This document shows positions 43,813 through 52,508 of a stretch of 64,000 bases of DNA, piece after piece. Location of the stretch: the NCBI RefSeq assembly GCF_018531195.1, contig NZ_JAHDYS010000004.1:186001-250000 (forward strand), written 5' to 3'. The notes under the pieces were generated by a model that saw only the letters and a program-made list of their open reading frames with translations, was not told the origin of the DNA and searched no databases. Both the position numbers and the translations under genes were made by a program. The DNA comes from Pelotalea chapellei. GTDB lineage: Bacteria; Desulfobacterota; Desulfuromonadia; Geobacterales; Pseudopelobacteraceae. Position 1 is the stretch's first letter; every line of letters starts with the position of its first letter.

Positions 43813-43861
43813 GCAATATTGCATGCGCATATGTACATACGTATTTTTTAGTGACACTAAA
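43813..43861 (-). promoter_or_regulatory. Palindrome cluster upstream of hdrC (candidate operators)
   Basis: Within 50 bp there are three perfect palindromes: GCAATATTGC (43813-43822), TATGTACATA (43830-43839) and TTTAGTGACACTAAA (43847-43861). They lie 90-138 bp before the hdrC start, in the only gap that can hold the promoter of the hdr-flx operon. The regulator is unknown. The remainder of 43724-44039 shows no gene apart from the terminator at 43971. Confidence 0.45.
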
Positions 43862-43970
43862 ATTATAAACAAAATATGGGGGATTTACCGCGGATAAAGG
43901 AGGGAAGATGTAACATTTTTCTATGCGTAGACACAATCTGGGGAAGCGGAAAGAAATACATTCTCCAGAC

Positions 43971-44010
43971 AAAAACGTGCCCCACTCCTTACGAAATGGG
44001 GCACGTTTTT
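43971..44010 (-). terminator. Terminator of the octahaem nitrite reductase gene
   Basis: ACGTGCCCCA (43975-43984) pairs with TGGGGCACGT (43997-44006). A-runs and T-runs flank the two sides, so it works in both directions; for the minus-strand cytochrome gene it lies 30 bp after the stop. Confidence 0.85.
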
Positions 44011-44039
44011 GTTGCTGCCAAGTTACTCAAGAGACAAGC

Positions 44040-45674
44040 TTACTTCTTTGCTTCATCCTTCCTGGCAACTGCCATGGCATCGGTAAGAATCTTTACAGCC
44101 GCCTTGGAGGTCGCGATCGAAGCTCCCAGACTTTCCCGCGCAAGGCTTGGATTGTGGAAACCGTCGGAGTTTTCTGCCGTCCACCACTCCCACAGCACAT
44201 GGGCCTCTTCATGCTTGGTACGGGCCTGATCGAGGACAGTCGGGGAAACGCCCATCCGCTGGGCAGCGGCATAATTGTCGATCAACTGCCCCAACCAGTA
44301 CTCTGCCTTGCGCATCTTGCCGCGGGTATAGTTGATCACGGATTCCATCTCGTTGCGCTTCTTCTCCACACTATCCTTGGTATGGCAGCCAAGGCAGGAT
44401 TCCTGGATATGATTCTTGGGGCGAACCACGCCGTGGCTGGAGAACATCTTGCCCCCTTTGCCCTTCATCTTTGGCATGTGGCACTGGTGGCACTGCACGC
44501 CAGCCTTGTCATGCACGCTGCCGGCATAGGTTTCCGCCTCAGGATGCTGCAGTTTTACCAATTGAGCGCCGGTGACTTCATGTTTGAAATCATAGAAATT
44601 GATTTTGCGGTAATGCTCCAGCAACTGCATTACCTGGGTTTGCGGCATATGATTGGTGCGTTTGTCATCGAAACCGACCCCCTTGCCGCTGCCGAACTCA
44701 TAACCCTTGCCGCAGGCATACTCCACATGGCACTGAGCGCACATCATGCGGGAATCCGTCTTCTGCATGACACCGATCTTGCGGAAGCCGTCACGGAAGC
44801 TGATCACTTTGAGATCAGTCTTTCCATCTTTTCCGGCAAACAGGCTAGCTCCCTTGTCGATCTGGTTGATCAACTCATCGCGAACAATACGCGGCTGAGT
44901 ACCGTGGGGATCGTGGCAGTGAATACAGCCCACCGCATTGTTGGTATCTTTGGCAACATCGACAATATTTGACTCGCGGCTCCACTTAGCCTTGGGGTCC
45001 TTATCACCGAGGAATTTCCATTTAAGAATGTGGTCAGAAGTCTTGCACTGGATGCAGGTGGGGTTCCCGGCCATGGCAGTCTGGGACATCGGCTTCCACT
45101 CCTTGTTGCCCTCAGCCTTGTCTGTCAGCACATCCCAGGTCTTGCCGGATTTAGTAATACCCTGCCAGCCATCCTTGAACTGGAAACGACCTCCCTGAAA
45201 ACGATCCACAACGAATTGATCAATGACCATGAAGGCATGGCCACGGGTTTCGTTATGTTCATATGTAAAGCCGTAGGGTGCGAGGAGCTTGTCCTGCATT
45301 GGGGAGCGTCCGGTGGGAGTTCCCTTCTCCTTGCGGGCAGACACTTCATAGTCAGTTTTAAAGAAACTCTCGAACTGTTCCTTATGGCACTTGGCGCACA
45401 GAGCCTGATCGATGATTGTCACCGGCTTGTTCTTCTCAGGGTCACTCATGTGAGCATCCATCTTGTCATGGCAGACTTTGCAGGACAACGCCGCGTGCTT
45501 TGAGTTTTCCTTGAGCGCCTTAACCTCTTCATGACACTCGTAACACTTTGCCCGACCATCGTTCGCTGTTTTGGCTGCCGGCTTGGCTTTGGCCGCCGTA
45601 GTCAGAGCAGGAATCGTGAGTACCGCTGCCGCACCTGCTACTACTGCTACCAGTGCCATTCTTTTCTTCAGCAT
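44040..45674 (-). CDS. Octahaem cytochrome c nitrite reductase (ONR type)
   Basis: A 544-residue secreted multihaem cytochrome with a signal peptide of about 28 residues. Eight haem motifs occur in the order CYECH, CKVCH, CAKCH, CIQCK, CIHCH, CAQCH, CHQCH, CLGCH. The fourth is CxxCK (C207-K211), the lysine-ligated active-site haem. Five-haem NrfA has its CxxCK first; eight motifs with CxxCK fourth is the pattern of ONR enzymes such as that of Thioalkalivibrio. It reduces nitrite to ammonium in the periplasm and can act on hydroxylamine or sulfite. No NrfH-like quinol dehydrogenase gene is next to it. Confidence 0.9.
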   Translation of the reverse strand: MLKKRMALVAVVAGAAAVLTIPALTTAAKAKPAAKTANDGRAKCYECHEEVKALKENSKHAALSCKVCHDKMDAHMSDPEKNKPVTIIDQALCAKCHKEQFESFFKTDYEVSARKEKGTPTGRSPMQDKLLAPYGFTYEHNETRGHAFMVIDQFVVDRFQGGRFQFKDGWQGITKSGKTWDVLTDKAEGNKEWKPMSQTAMAGNPTCIQCKTSDHILKWKFLGDKDPKAKWSRESNIVDVAKDTNNAVGCIHCHDPHGTQPRIVRDELINQIDKGASLFAGKDGKTDLKVISFRDGFRKIGVMQKTDSRMMCAQCHVEYACGKGYEFGSGKGVGFDDKRTNHMPQTQVMQLLEHYRKINFYDFKHEVTGAQLVKLQHPEAETYAGSVHDKAGVQCHQCHMPKMKGKGGKMFSSHGVVRPKNHIQESCLGCHTKDSVEKKRNEMESVINYTRGKMRKAEYWLGQLIDNYAAAQRMGVSPTVLDQARTKHEEAHVLWEWWTAENSDGFHNPSLARESLGASIATSKAAVKILTDAMAVARKDEAKK

Positions 45675-45781
45675 GCTTTTCTCCTTTCGTTACATGATGA
45701 CAACTCATCGCATGGAATGTCCAACCAACAACACAGTGTGCACATCGGGTTACTTAATGAACTACAATCGAGCAAAAGCAA

Positions 45782-45795
45782 TTGACCAAAATCAA
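45782..45795. promoter_or_regulatory. FNR/CRP-family (FNR or HcpR-type) site
   Basis: TTGACCAAAATCAA fits the FNR-type consensus TTGA-N6-TCAA. It lies about 110 bp before the nitrite reductase start on the minus strand and 120 bp before the bcp start on the plus strand. Control by an FNR- or HcpR-like regulator of nitrite reduction is plausible. Confidence 0.5.
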
Positions 45796-45841
45796 ATTTC
45801 TTTTATATGTGCCCCTTGAACACATCAAATGAGATTTTTAA

Positions 45842-45869
45842 TTGACCTTTTCCTACAAAATGCTATTGT
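45842..45869 (+). promoter_or_regulatory. Sigma-70 promoter of bcp operon
   Basis: TTGACC (45842-45847) and TATTGT (45864-45869) are 16 bp apart, about 50 bp before the bcp start codon. The match is moderate. Confidence 0.5.
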
Positions 45870-45917
45870 GGACTTAAATTGTCCTGTTTGATTTTCTTTA
45901 AAAGGAGGGAGTGATCA

Positions 45918-46379
45918 ATGTCTCTGGAAGGCAAAAAAGCCCCTGATTTTCTGTTGGAGGGGAGCGACGGTAAACAACACAGCTTGAAGGAATATCTGGG
46001 AAAGCGAGTGGTAATTTATTTCTATCCGCGTGACAACACGCCCGGCTGCACAAAGGAAGCCTGCGGTTTCAGGGACAGCTATCAGGAGCTTACCGGGGAC
46101 AACACCGTCCTGCTCGGAGTGAGCAAAGACAGCACAGCCTCTCACAACAAATTCATCACTGCCTTCAATCTTCCCTTTGTACTCCTGACCGATCCTGATA
46201 CCACCATGATGCAGGCCTATGGTGCTTATGGCGAAAAAACGGCCTGCGGCAGAACCACCATGGGCATCATCCGCTCTACGGTCATTATCGGACCGGACGG
46301 CATTGTGCAGAAGCAATGGCCAAAGGTGGCAAAAGCGGAGCAGCACCCCGCAGAGGTACTGAAATATCTGAAAAAATAA
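45918..46379 (+). CDS. bcp: Thioredoxin-dependent peroxiredoxin BCP
   Basis: A 153-residue atypical 2-Cys peroxiredoxin of the BCP/PrxQ class. Peroxidatic Cys44 and resolving Cys49 lie in NTPGCTKEACGF, five residues apart as expected. It reduces H2O2 and organic peroxides in the cytoplasm with thioredoxin. RBS AGGAGG precedes the start. It heads a three-gene run with a YceI-like protein and a ferritin-like protein, an oxidative-stress set. Confidence 0.92.
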   Translation: MSLEGKKAPDFLLEGSDGKQHSLKEYLGKRVVIYFYPRDNTPGCTKEACGFRDSYQELTGDNTVLLGVSKDSTASHNKFITAFNLPFVLLTDPDTTMMQAYGAYGEKTACGRTTMGIIRSTVIIGPDGIVQKQWPKVAKAEQHPAEVLKYLKK

Positions 46380-46390
46380 AGGAGGATGTC

Positions 46391-46978
46391 ATGAAACGTT
46401 TTCTAGCTCTTCTGACCATGCTGGTTTTAATACTGCCACTAACTGCCACAGCCTCCACCTGGACTCTGGACCCTGATCATTCAACGGTCCAGTTCAAGGT
46501 TAAGCACTTGATGATCAACAACGTCAAGGGTGTTTTCGAGAAAGTGAGCGGCACACTTAACCTGGATGATAAGGACATCACCAAATCCAAAGTCGATGTC
46601 AAAATCGATACAGCTTCAGTCAACACGCATATCAAGAAGCGGGACGACCACCTGCGCAGTGCGGACTTCTTCGATGCAGCCAAATTTCCTGCCATGGCTT
46701 TCACTTCGACTAAGGTGGAAAAGGTCGGGACAGACAAACTGAAAATAGCCGGCAACCTGACCATCAAGGGCGTAACCCGACCGGTCATACTTGATGTCGA
46801 AGGTTTCAGTACGGAGGTCAAGGACCCCTGGGGCAACATCCGCCGCGGAGCAGAGGCAACGACTCAGGTCAACCGCAAAGACTTCGGCGTAAACTGGAGT
46901 AAGACGATGGACAATGGCGGCATGGTGGTAGCTGAAGATGTTGCTATTACACTGGAAGTGGAATTTATCAAAAAGTAG
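46391..46978 (+). CDS. YceI-family periplasmic lipid-binding protein
   Basis: A 195-residue secreted protein with a signal peptide (1-21, ending ATAS) and a YceI beta-barrel fold (WTLDPDHSTVQFKVKHLMI..., HLRSADFFDAAKFP, NRKDFGVNW). YceI proteins bind isoprenoid chains such as polyprenyl or quinone-like lipids in the periplasm. The start at 46391 follows GGAGG; an upstream in-frame start overlaps bcp and is rejected. Co-transcription with bcp is likely (11-bp gap). Confidence 0.9.
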   Translation: MKRFLALLTMLVLILPLTATASTWTLDPDHSTVQFKVKHLMINNVKGVFEKVSGTLNLDDKDITKSKVDVKIDTASVNTHIKKRDDHLRSADFFDAAKFPAMAFTSTKVEKVGTDKLKIAGNLTIKGVTRPVILDVEGFSTEVKDPWGNIRRGAEATTQVNRKDFGVNWSKTMDNGGMVVAEDVAITLEVEFIKK

Positions 46979-47006
46979 CAGGGCCAACACACCTGGGAGG
47001 AAATTG

Positions 47007-47459
47007 ATGAAATTTATCACTCTTGAAGAAGTGATTGCCTTTGCAGTTGAACGTGAAGACACCGCATACCAGCTCTATAAAAGGGCCGAAGAGCTGAGCA
47101 CTTCCATTGCTGCCAAAAAGATGTTCGCCGAACTTGCAGACGAAGAGGCGACCCACAAAGAAGTGTTCAGCAAAATCAGCCAGGAAAAGGCAGAGCATGC
47201 CAAAGTCTGCACCCTGCCTGAATCCAGCATCGCCAAATACCTGACCAATGTCCCCTTTCGCCCTGACATGACTTACAGTGAAATCCTGACGTATGCCCTG
47301 AAGACAGAGGAAAACGCTTTTCAGCTGTACAAGGCAGCGGCCGGCATGACGGATGACGAGAAGCTTCAGAAAGTGCTGATGAATTTCGCCAATGTAGAAC
47401 TGGGACACCGCCGACGCCTGGAGGCCATCTACGAAGACAGGGTACTGACGGAAGGTTAA
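47007..47459 (+). CDS. Ferritin-like di-iron protein (rubrerythrin erythrin-domain type)
   Basis: A 150-residue four-helix protein with di-iron ligands in two E...ExxH sets: E16 and E50-x-x-H53 (ADEEATHKE), and E101 with E134-x-x-H137 (NVELGHRR). It lacks the C-terminal rubredoxin domain of classical rubrerythrin. Such proteins reduce peroxide or handle iron in anaerobes. The start at 47007 follows GGGAGG. It is the last gene of the bcp-yceI run and is followed by a strong terminator. A related protein is encoded at 51918. Confidence 0.85.
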   Translation: MKFITLEEVIAFAVEREDTAYQLYKRAEELSTSIAAKKMFAELADEEATHKEVFSKISQEKAEHAKVCTLPESSIAKYLTNVPFRPDMTYSEILTYALKTEENAFQLYKAAAGMTDDEKLQKVLMNFANVELGHRRRLEAIYEDRVLTEG

Positions 47460-47493
47460 ATGACGTGGTTTCAGGAAAGTGCAGCAAGGCAAT

Positions 47494-47536
47494 AAAAAGA
47501 GAGGGCGGAAGCATCAGTTTCCGCCCTCTCTTTTTT
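47494..47536 (+). terminator. Bidirectional terminator
   Basis: GAGAGGGCGGAA pairs with TTCCGCCCTCTC around a short loop, with A-rich and T-rich (TTTTTT) flanks. It separates the ferritin-like gene from the convergent purine permease gene. Confidence 0.9.
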
Positions 47537-47555
47537 AAATGTGACGCCTTGTCTG

Positions 47556-48857
47556 CTACATCTTGGGCATGAACACGAACAACGATATGGAGAGCAGCGC
47601 CAGCACCCACATGCCCGCTTTTACCTCACTGGAGCGCCCGGTACATACTTTGAGCAGCACGTAGGTAATCATGCCTGCTGTCATCCCTACTCCGATATTG
47701 TAGGTAAATATCATCAGTACTATGGTCAGGAATGCGGGAATAAGTTCGGTAAAATCATCAAAGTTCAGTTGTGATATCGGGCGGATCATGAAGGACCCGA
47801 TCACAATCAGAGCAATGCCGTAAGCATGGGGTGGCACGATGGTGAAAAGGGGCGCAAAGAAAAGCGACAGCGCGAAAAGCCCAGCCACCACCAGTGCCGA
47901 AAAACCGGTTCGTCCACCCTCTTCAATGCCGGCTGCAGATTCGATATAGGCGCCGGTGGTTGTGGTACCCAGAAGCGGAGCAGCCATGGTGGCCAGGGCG
48001 TCGGCAAGCATGGGCCGTTCAATCTCCGGCAAATTACCATTCTCATCCAACAGATCCGCTCTCATGGAAAGACCGATCAAGGTACCGATGGTGTCCAGAA
48101 ATGCCATGATGAAGATCACCATCACTATTGGAAAGAAGTGAGGGGTCAAAGCTCCTGCAATATCCAGCTTGAGAAAAATAGGGGCAAGTGGGGGCGGCAG
48201 GCTGACGAAGCGTTCCGGCAGCGGGGTTATTCCCAGCAGAATAGATCCGATCGTGGTGGCAATGATGCCTATCACCAGTGCGCCACGCACTTTCCACGCC
48301 ATCAGGACTACCACCAGCATAAACCCGGCCACTGCCAGAAGAACGGATGGCTGGGAAAGATTGCCAAGTCTCACCGGTGCTCCCGCTACACCCAGCACGA
48401 CAAGGCCGGTTTCGTTAAGTCCGATGAAGGTAAGGAACAGGCCAATTCCCACTGCAAAACTTGCTTTGAGGGACATGGGGATGGACTCGGCCATCCAGCT
48501 GCGCACCTTGAAGACGGTCAGCAGTGTAAAGAGAACACCGGCAATGAACACCGCACCCAGGGCAACCTGCCAGGGGTATCCCATCACCTTGACCACGACA
48601 AAAGCGATGAAGGCATTTTCGCTCATATAGGGAGCAATGGCAAAGGGGCGCCGTGCCCAGACAGCCATAATCACCGTACCGATCACCGATGCCAGAATCG
48701 TAGCGGTAACCGAAGCTCCCCTGGGGATACCTGCATTTTCAAGTATGGCCGGATTAACAATGATGATGTAGGCCATGGTCAGGAATGTGGTTATCCCTGC
48801 CAGGGTCTCCTGCTTGTATGATGTCTTGTAATGTTCAAATTCGAAAAAATGTTTCAC
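47556..48857 (-). CDS. NCS2-family purine permease (AzgA/PbuG-like)
   Basis: A 433-residue membrane transporter with about 13 hydrophobic segments. The pattern YKTSYKQETLAGITTFLTMAYIIIVNP at its start and the NAFIAF and AGIEEGGRTG segments are typical of the AzgA/PbuG hypoxanthine-guanine-adenine group of NCS2 proton symporters. It stands one base from the hypoxanthine phosphoribosyltransferase gene upstream, forming a salvage pair: import, then conversion to nucleotide. Confidence 0.9.
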   Translation of the reverse strand: MKHFFEFEHYKTSYKQETLAGITTFLTMAYIIIVNPAILENAGIPRGASVTATILASVIGTVIMAVWARRPFAIAPYMSENAFIAFVVVKVMGYPWQVALGAVFIAGVLFTLLTVFKVRSWMAESIPMSLKASFAVGIGLFLTFIGLNETGLVVLGVAGAPVRLGNLSQPSVLLAVAGFMLVVVLMAWKVRGALVIGIIATTIGSILLGITPLPERFVSLPPPLAPIFLKLDIAGALTPHFFPIVMVIFIMAFLDTIGTLIGLSMRADLLDENGNLPEIERPMLADALATMAAPLLGTTTTGAYIESAAGIEEGGRTGFSALVVAGLFALSLFFAPLFTIVPPHAYGIALIVIGSFMIRPISQLNFDDFTELIPAFLTIVLMIFTYNIGVGMTAGMITYVLLKVCTGRSSEVKAGMWVLALLSISLFVFMPKM

Positions 48858-48858
48858 T

Positions 48859-49410
48859 CTACAGCCCCTTCACCGCGTAGATCCCCGGCGCGTTTCTCCA
48901 GTATCCCTTGTAATCCAGCCCATAGCCGAACAGGAAGCGGTCACCAATCTCAATGCCTGAAAAATCAGCTTTCATGCCCGGAGTTACCTTGCGCAGGTGC
49001 AGCTTCTCAACCAAAACAGCCATCAACACCTTGCTCGCCCCCTGCTTGTAACAATAATCAGCAATGGCGGCCAAAGTTACACCCTCATCCAGAATATCAT
49101 CCAGCAGCAATACGGTCCGGCCGGCTATTTCAAGTTGCGGCCGCACAGTCCAGTTCAGGTTGGCACCGTTGATTTCATGACCGTAACGGGTTGCGTGTAC
49201 ATAGTCCACCTGCATTGGAAACACCAGTCTGGTCAGTAATTGACCGGCGAAAATCAATCCGCCGTTCATGATACACATTGCTATCGGGTTGGCGTCCCCC
49301 AAACTGGCAGTAATTTCCGAGGCCAGACGCTTAATGGCAGCATCAATCTCCTCTTCGCTTGCTAAAAGATCGGCATCGGATAACACCTTGTTCACTTCAT
49401 CAACGGTCAT
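48859..49410 (-). CDS. hpt: Hypoxanthine-guanine phosphoribosyltransferase
   Basis: A 183-residue type I phosphoribosyltransferase with the PRPP loop VLLLDDILDEGVTL (97-110) and NGGLIFAGQL near 49. It converts hypoxanthine or guanine plus PRPP to IMP or GMP. It is co-transcribed with the adjacent purine permease. The start at 49410 is preceded by AAAGGAAG. The prmC gene lies 23 bp upstream on the same strand. Confidence 0.88.
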   Translation of the reverse strand: MTVDEVNKVLSDADLLASEEEIDAAIKRLASEITASLGDANPIAMCIMNGGLIFAGQLLTRLVFPMQVDYVHATRYGHEINGANLNWTVRPQLEIAGRTVLLLDDILDEGVTLAAIADYCYKQGASKVLMAVLVEKLHLRKVTPGMKADFSGIEIGDRFLFGYGLDYKGYWRNAPGIYAVKGL

Positions 49411-49433
49411 GACATCTTCCTTTCAAAATAAAA

Positions 49434-50291
49434 TCAATCGCCAATCTTCTGTGCCCCAACAACCCGCTCGATGCCTCCAGGATCAGAAACAACGAGCGTT
49501 TCTCCATAACTGTTAGTGTCTTGAAACAGCTGTTTTACATCCGGCGCCTGACCGGCACCCACCTCCACCAGCAGCCATCCGCCTGAAGCAAGACAGTCAG
49601 CTGCGGCAGGCACCAGAAGGCGGTAAATGTCCAGACCATCCTCGCCCCCATCCAGGGCGCCACGAGGGTCGCCGTTTCTCACCTCCGGCTCAAGACTGGC
49701 AATATCTGCGCTGGGAATATAGGGAGGATTGGAGAGAATCAGGTCAAAAGAGCGGCCAGTTACCGGCGCAAGCAAGGAACCATGCAGGAACTCGATGGCA
49801 ACTCCGTTGAGATCGGCATTGCGTCGCGCCACTGCCAGGGCGGCCTCCGAAATGTCAATGGCTGAAACCTTTGCTGCAGGCAATTGTCTGGCAACGGCAA
49901 CAGCAATGCAACCGCTGCCGGTACCGATATCCAGTACGGTTTTCGCATCGGGCACAGCAGCCAGTGCCGTTGTCACCAGAGTCTCGGTATCATGACGCGG
50001 AATAAGTACATCAGGAGAAACCTCAAATTCCAGGCCATGGAATTCCTGGGTTCCCAGAATATGCTGGAGCGGCTCACGTCGACCTCGCCGGGTGACCATT
50101 GCACGGTAGGCTGAAAGCTCCTCCTCGTTCAACGGCCGTTCAAAGTTGAGGTAAAGCCCCACCCGATCCAGTCCGGTTGCAGCGCATAGCAACCATTCGG
50201 CTTCCAGACGGGCATTATCAACCCCTTTGGATGAAAGGTACTCCCTGGTCCAGTTCAATATTTTAAGCGTTGTCCAGATCTCTGCTTTCAT
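49434..50291 (-). CDS. prmC: Release-factor glutamine methyltransferase
   Basis: A 285-residue SAM-dependent methyltransferase that methylates the GGQ glutamine of peptide release factors. An N-terminal helical domain is followed by the SAM motif VLDIGTGSGCIAVA (about 117-130) and the catalytic NPPY motif (LSNPPYIPS, about 185). Its usual partner prfA is not in this window; instead purine-salvage genes follow on the same strand. Confidence 0.93.
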   Translation of the reverse strand: MKAEIWTTLKILNWTREYLSSKGVDNARLEAEWLLCAATGLDRVGLYLNFERPLNEEELSAYRAMVTRRGRREPLQHILGTQEFHGLEFEVSPDVLIPRHDTETLVTTALAAVPDAKTVLDIGTGSGCIAVAVARQLPAAKVSAIDISEAALAVARRNADLNGVAIEFLHGSLLAPVTGRSFDLILSNPPYIPSADIASLEPEVRNGDPRGALDGGEDGLDIYRLLVPAAADCLASGGWLLVEVGAGQAPDVKQLFQDTNSYGETLVVSDPGGIERVVGAQKIGD

Positions 50292-50415
50292 AATCGAAGC
50301 ATGCTATATCAGAACAACAGCCGGTTCCAGCAAAAAAGAATGACCCTGCAAAGACTTAAAGTCGATAAATTAACGAACCATAAAGGTTTGGTGGAGTCGA
50401 CAGGCGACTGAAGCT

Positions 50416-51075
50416 TCACTCTTTCATGCGGATAGTGCTGCCTCCCGGTTTCCAGTTAAGTGGGCAAAGTTCATCGGTTTGCAGCGCTTCAAGTACTCTC
50501 AGCGTTTCTTCCACACTACGACCCACTTTGTCATTATGAATCACCTGGTACTGAACAACACCCGCTGGATCAATGATGAATAATCCTCGACGGGCAGCAC
50601 CACTGGCCTCATCCAATACGCCATAAGCGCGGGCCGTCTGTTTGCTGAAGTCAGATAGAAGCGGATATCCAACTTTCCCCAGCGTCCCCCCCTTGAGCCA
50701 TGCCAGATGTGAGAACTTGCTGTCAACGGATACAGCCACTACTTCTGCTGAGAGTTTGGAAAACTCACCTAGTCCGGCATTAAAACCTTTAATTTCCGTG
50801 GGGCAGACAAAGGTAAAATCTCCTGGATAGAAAAACAACACCAGCCACTTGCCGCGGTAATCAGTCAGACTGATTTTCTTGAATTCCAGGCCAATGACTC
50901 CATCCAGAGCAAACTGAGGCGCTGGTGATCCAATTTCTGCCCGGGCAGGACGAGGCGGACTCTGCATAACCTGGTTTTCCCCTCGGGCATCTGGATCCTG
51001 TCCAGCGGCAAAAACACCCCCCGTTCCACAGCAGGCAGCCAACACAACAATTGCACACCAGTTAAAGATTCTCAT
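50416..51075 (-). CDS. Exported 2-Cys peroxiredoxin (AhpC/TSA family)
   Basis: A 219-residue peroxiredoxin with Cys91 in FYPGDFTFVCPTE as peroxidatic residue and a C-terminal ELCPLNWKPG supplying the resolving cysteine. Unlike ordinary AhpC it has an N-terminal export signal (residues 1-23). LAAC at 12-15 could be a lipobox, which would make it a membrane-attached lipoprotein; cleavage at VFA-AG is the alternative. A peroxidase outside the cytoplasm needs a periplasmic reductant, possibly the thioredoxin-fold proteins encoded at 20183 and 35129. Confidence 0.82.
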   Translation of the reverse strand: MRIFNWCAIVVLAACCGTGGVFAAGQDPDARGENQVMQSPPRPARAEIGSPAPQFALDGVIGLEFKKISLTDYRGKWLVLFFYPGDFTFVCPTEIKGFNAGLGEFSKLSAEVVAVSVDSKFSHLAWLKGGTLGKVGYPLLSDFSKQTARAYGVLDEASGAARRGLFIIDPAGVVQYQVIHNDKVGRSVEETLRVLEALQTDELCPLNWKPGGSTIRMKE

Positions 51076-51240
51076 GGCCCCCTCCCAAATAACTCTTATT
51101 ATTTACCTGGATAAAACCTTACTCCAGCACCATGTGTTTGGCAACAGCTGGAAAATGATTTGAAACAATAGGATATTATGATAAAAGCATTCTGAAAATC
51201 ATCTAACAAGGATCAAACAAACGATACAAGGAGGATTCAG

Positions 51241-51756
51241 ATGTCCGAGCAGAACCCGCAGGTATTGATGGAAACATCCATGGGAAACATCACCATTGAA
51301 CTTTTTAAAGAAAAAGCACCTATCACAGTCAAAAATTTTCTTACTTATGTCAAAGAAGGTTTTTACGACGGGTTGATCTTTCACCGTGTAATCAAGGATT
51401 TCATGATCCAGGGTGGCGGCATGAACGAGCAACTTGAGCAGAAAAAACCGAAGTTCGCCATCAAGAACGAGGCAACCAACGGCCTTTCCAACAAACGTGG
51501 CACTCTTGCTATGGCCCGTACTGCAATAGTCGATTCCGCCACATCGCAGTTTTTCATCAACACGGTGGACAATGCTTTCCTGGATCATCAGGGTAAACAG
51601 GCTGACCGCTTCGGCTACTGTGTATTCGGTCAGGTAACAGACGGCATGGAAGTGGTCGATCAGATACGCGCCGTAAAAACCGGCACAAAGAACGGTCATG
51701 GAGATGTTCCGGTTGAGCCTGTTTTCATCAAATCTGCACGTGTAATTGAGCAGTAA
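51241..51756 (+). CDS. ppiB: Cyclophilin-type peptidyl-prolyl isomerase
   Basis: A 171-residue cytosolic cyclophilin with the core motifs [14 protein letters not shown] (49-62), the [16 protein letters not shown] segment and FGYCVFGQV. No signal peptide is present, so it acts in the cytoplasm in protein folding. RBS AAGGAGG precedes the start. A strong terminator follows, so it forms a single-gene unit. Confidence 0.93.
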   Translation: MSEQNPQVLMETSMGNITIELFKEKAPITVKNFLTYVKEGFYDGLIFHRVIKDFMIQGGGMNEQLEQKKPKFAIKNEATNGLSNKRGTLAMARTAIVDSATSQFFINTVDNAFLDHQGKQADRFGYCVFGQVTDGMEVVDQIRAVKTGTKNGHGDVPVEPVFIKSARVIEQ

Positions 51757-51780
51757 AACTTACCGGTGGACGAAGTAACC

Positions 51781-51818
51781 AATGCCCCGCCTTCCGTGCA
51801 GAATGCGGGGCATTTTTC
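51781..51818 (+). terminator. Terminator after ppiB
   Basis: AATGCCCCGC (51781-51790) pairs with GCGGGGCATT (51805-51814), followed by a T-run. This is a textbook intrinsic terminator. Confidence 0.9.
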
Positions 51819-51917
51819 GTCCTGCAGCCACGACAGTTGAAACAGAACCTGCTTTAAGCTAAACTTTATCTATAATTTAATATATTTTTCATCATCTATA
51901 ACAGGAGGAACAATAAC

Positions 51918-52391
51918 ATGAATGAAAATGAGGTTTGTTACACATTCGATGCAGCCGTTGAAATGGCCATACAGATGGAAGAAGAAGGGTTCCGTAATTA
52001 CCTGGCCGCTATCCGCAAGGTGACCAACAAAGGAGCGCGTGAGATTCTAAGCGAAAACGCACTTGACGAGCTGAACCACAAACATCAGCTTGAAAAGGCC
52101 CTGCTGGAAGGAAACATGGCTGGAGATGCATCGCTGGAACAGACTATTCCCACCATGCACCTCGACTACATTCTCAAAAAAGAAGAACTCGGCCCGAATT
52201 CAGGTGTACGTGAAGCAATAATCTACGCCATTCATCTGGAAAAAGGTGCCGTTGATTTTTATGGAAAAGTTGCAAATGGCTGTTCCGGTGCTCCGATGGG
52301 GAAGCTTTTTGCACAGCTCCTCAAGGAAGAAAGCCGTCACCTCCAGGCACTGGAAGATCTCTACGAAAAGCATTTCATGACCGAAAACTAG
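51918..52391 (+). CDS. Ferritin-like di-iron protein (rubrerythrin-related)
   Basis: A 157-residue helical protein with carboxylate/His motifs in the erythrin arrangement: E22-E23, E55-LN-H58 (DELNHKHQ), E108, E141-SRH (EESRHLQALE). No rubredoxin domain is present. It probably handles iron or peroxide like the protein at 47007, to which it is a distant paralogue. RBS AGGAGG precedes the start. It stands alone between terminators. Confidence 0.8.
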   Translation: MNENEVCYTFDAAVEMAIQMEEEGFRNYLAAIRKVTNKGAREILSENALDELNHKHQLEKALLEGNMAGDASLEQTIPTMHLDYILKKEELGPNSGVREAIIYAIHLEKGAVDFYGKVANGCSGAPMGKLFAQLLKEESRHLQALEDLYEKHFMTEN

Positions 52392-52397
52392 CAGATA

Positions 52398-52428
52398 GTG
52401 CGGGTTGTTGAGATCTCGCGACCCGCAC
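52398..52428 (+). terminator. Hairpin after the ferritin-like gene
   Basis: GTGCGGGT (52398-52405) pairs with ACCCGCAC (52421-52428). Only a weak pyrimidine tract follows, so it may be a weak terminator. Confidence 0.45.
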
Positions 52429-52508
52429 GTTCCCTTCCTGTATAACAGCCCTTCCTTACCTGTACCGGATCATTCCTTTGATATGTAAAAACATAAGAAG
52501 GAGAAATT

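Noticed and set aside
45816-45828. Second FNR-like site TTGAACACATCAA
   Set aside because: The half-sites are separated by five bases instead of six, so it does not fit the FNR/CRP geometry.
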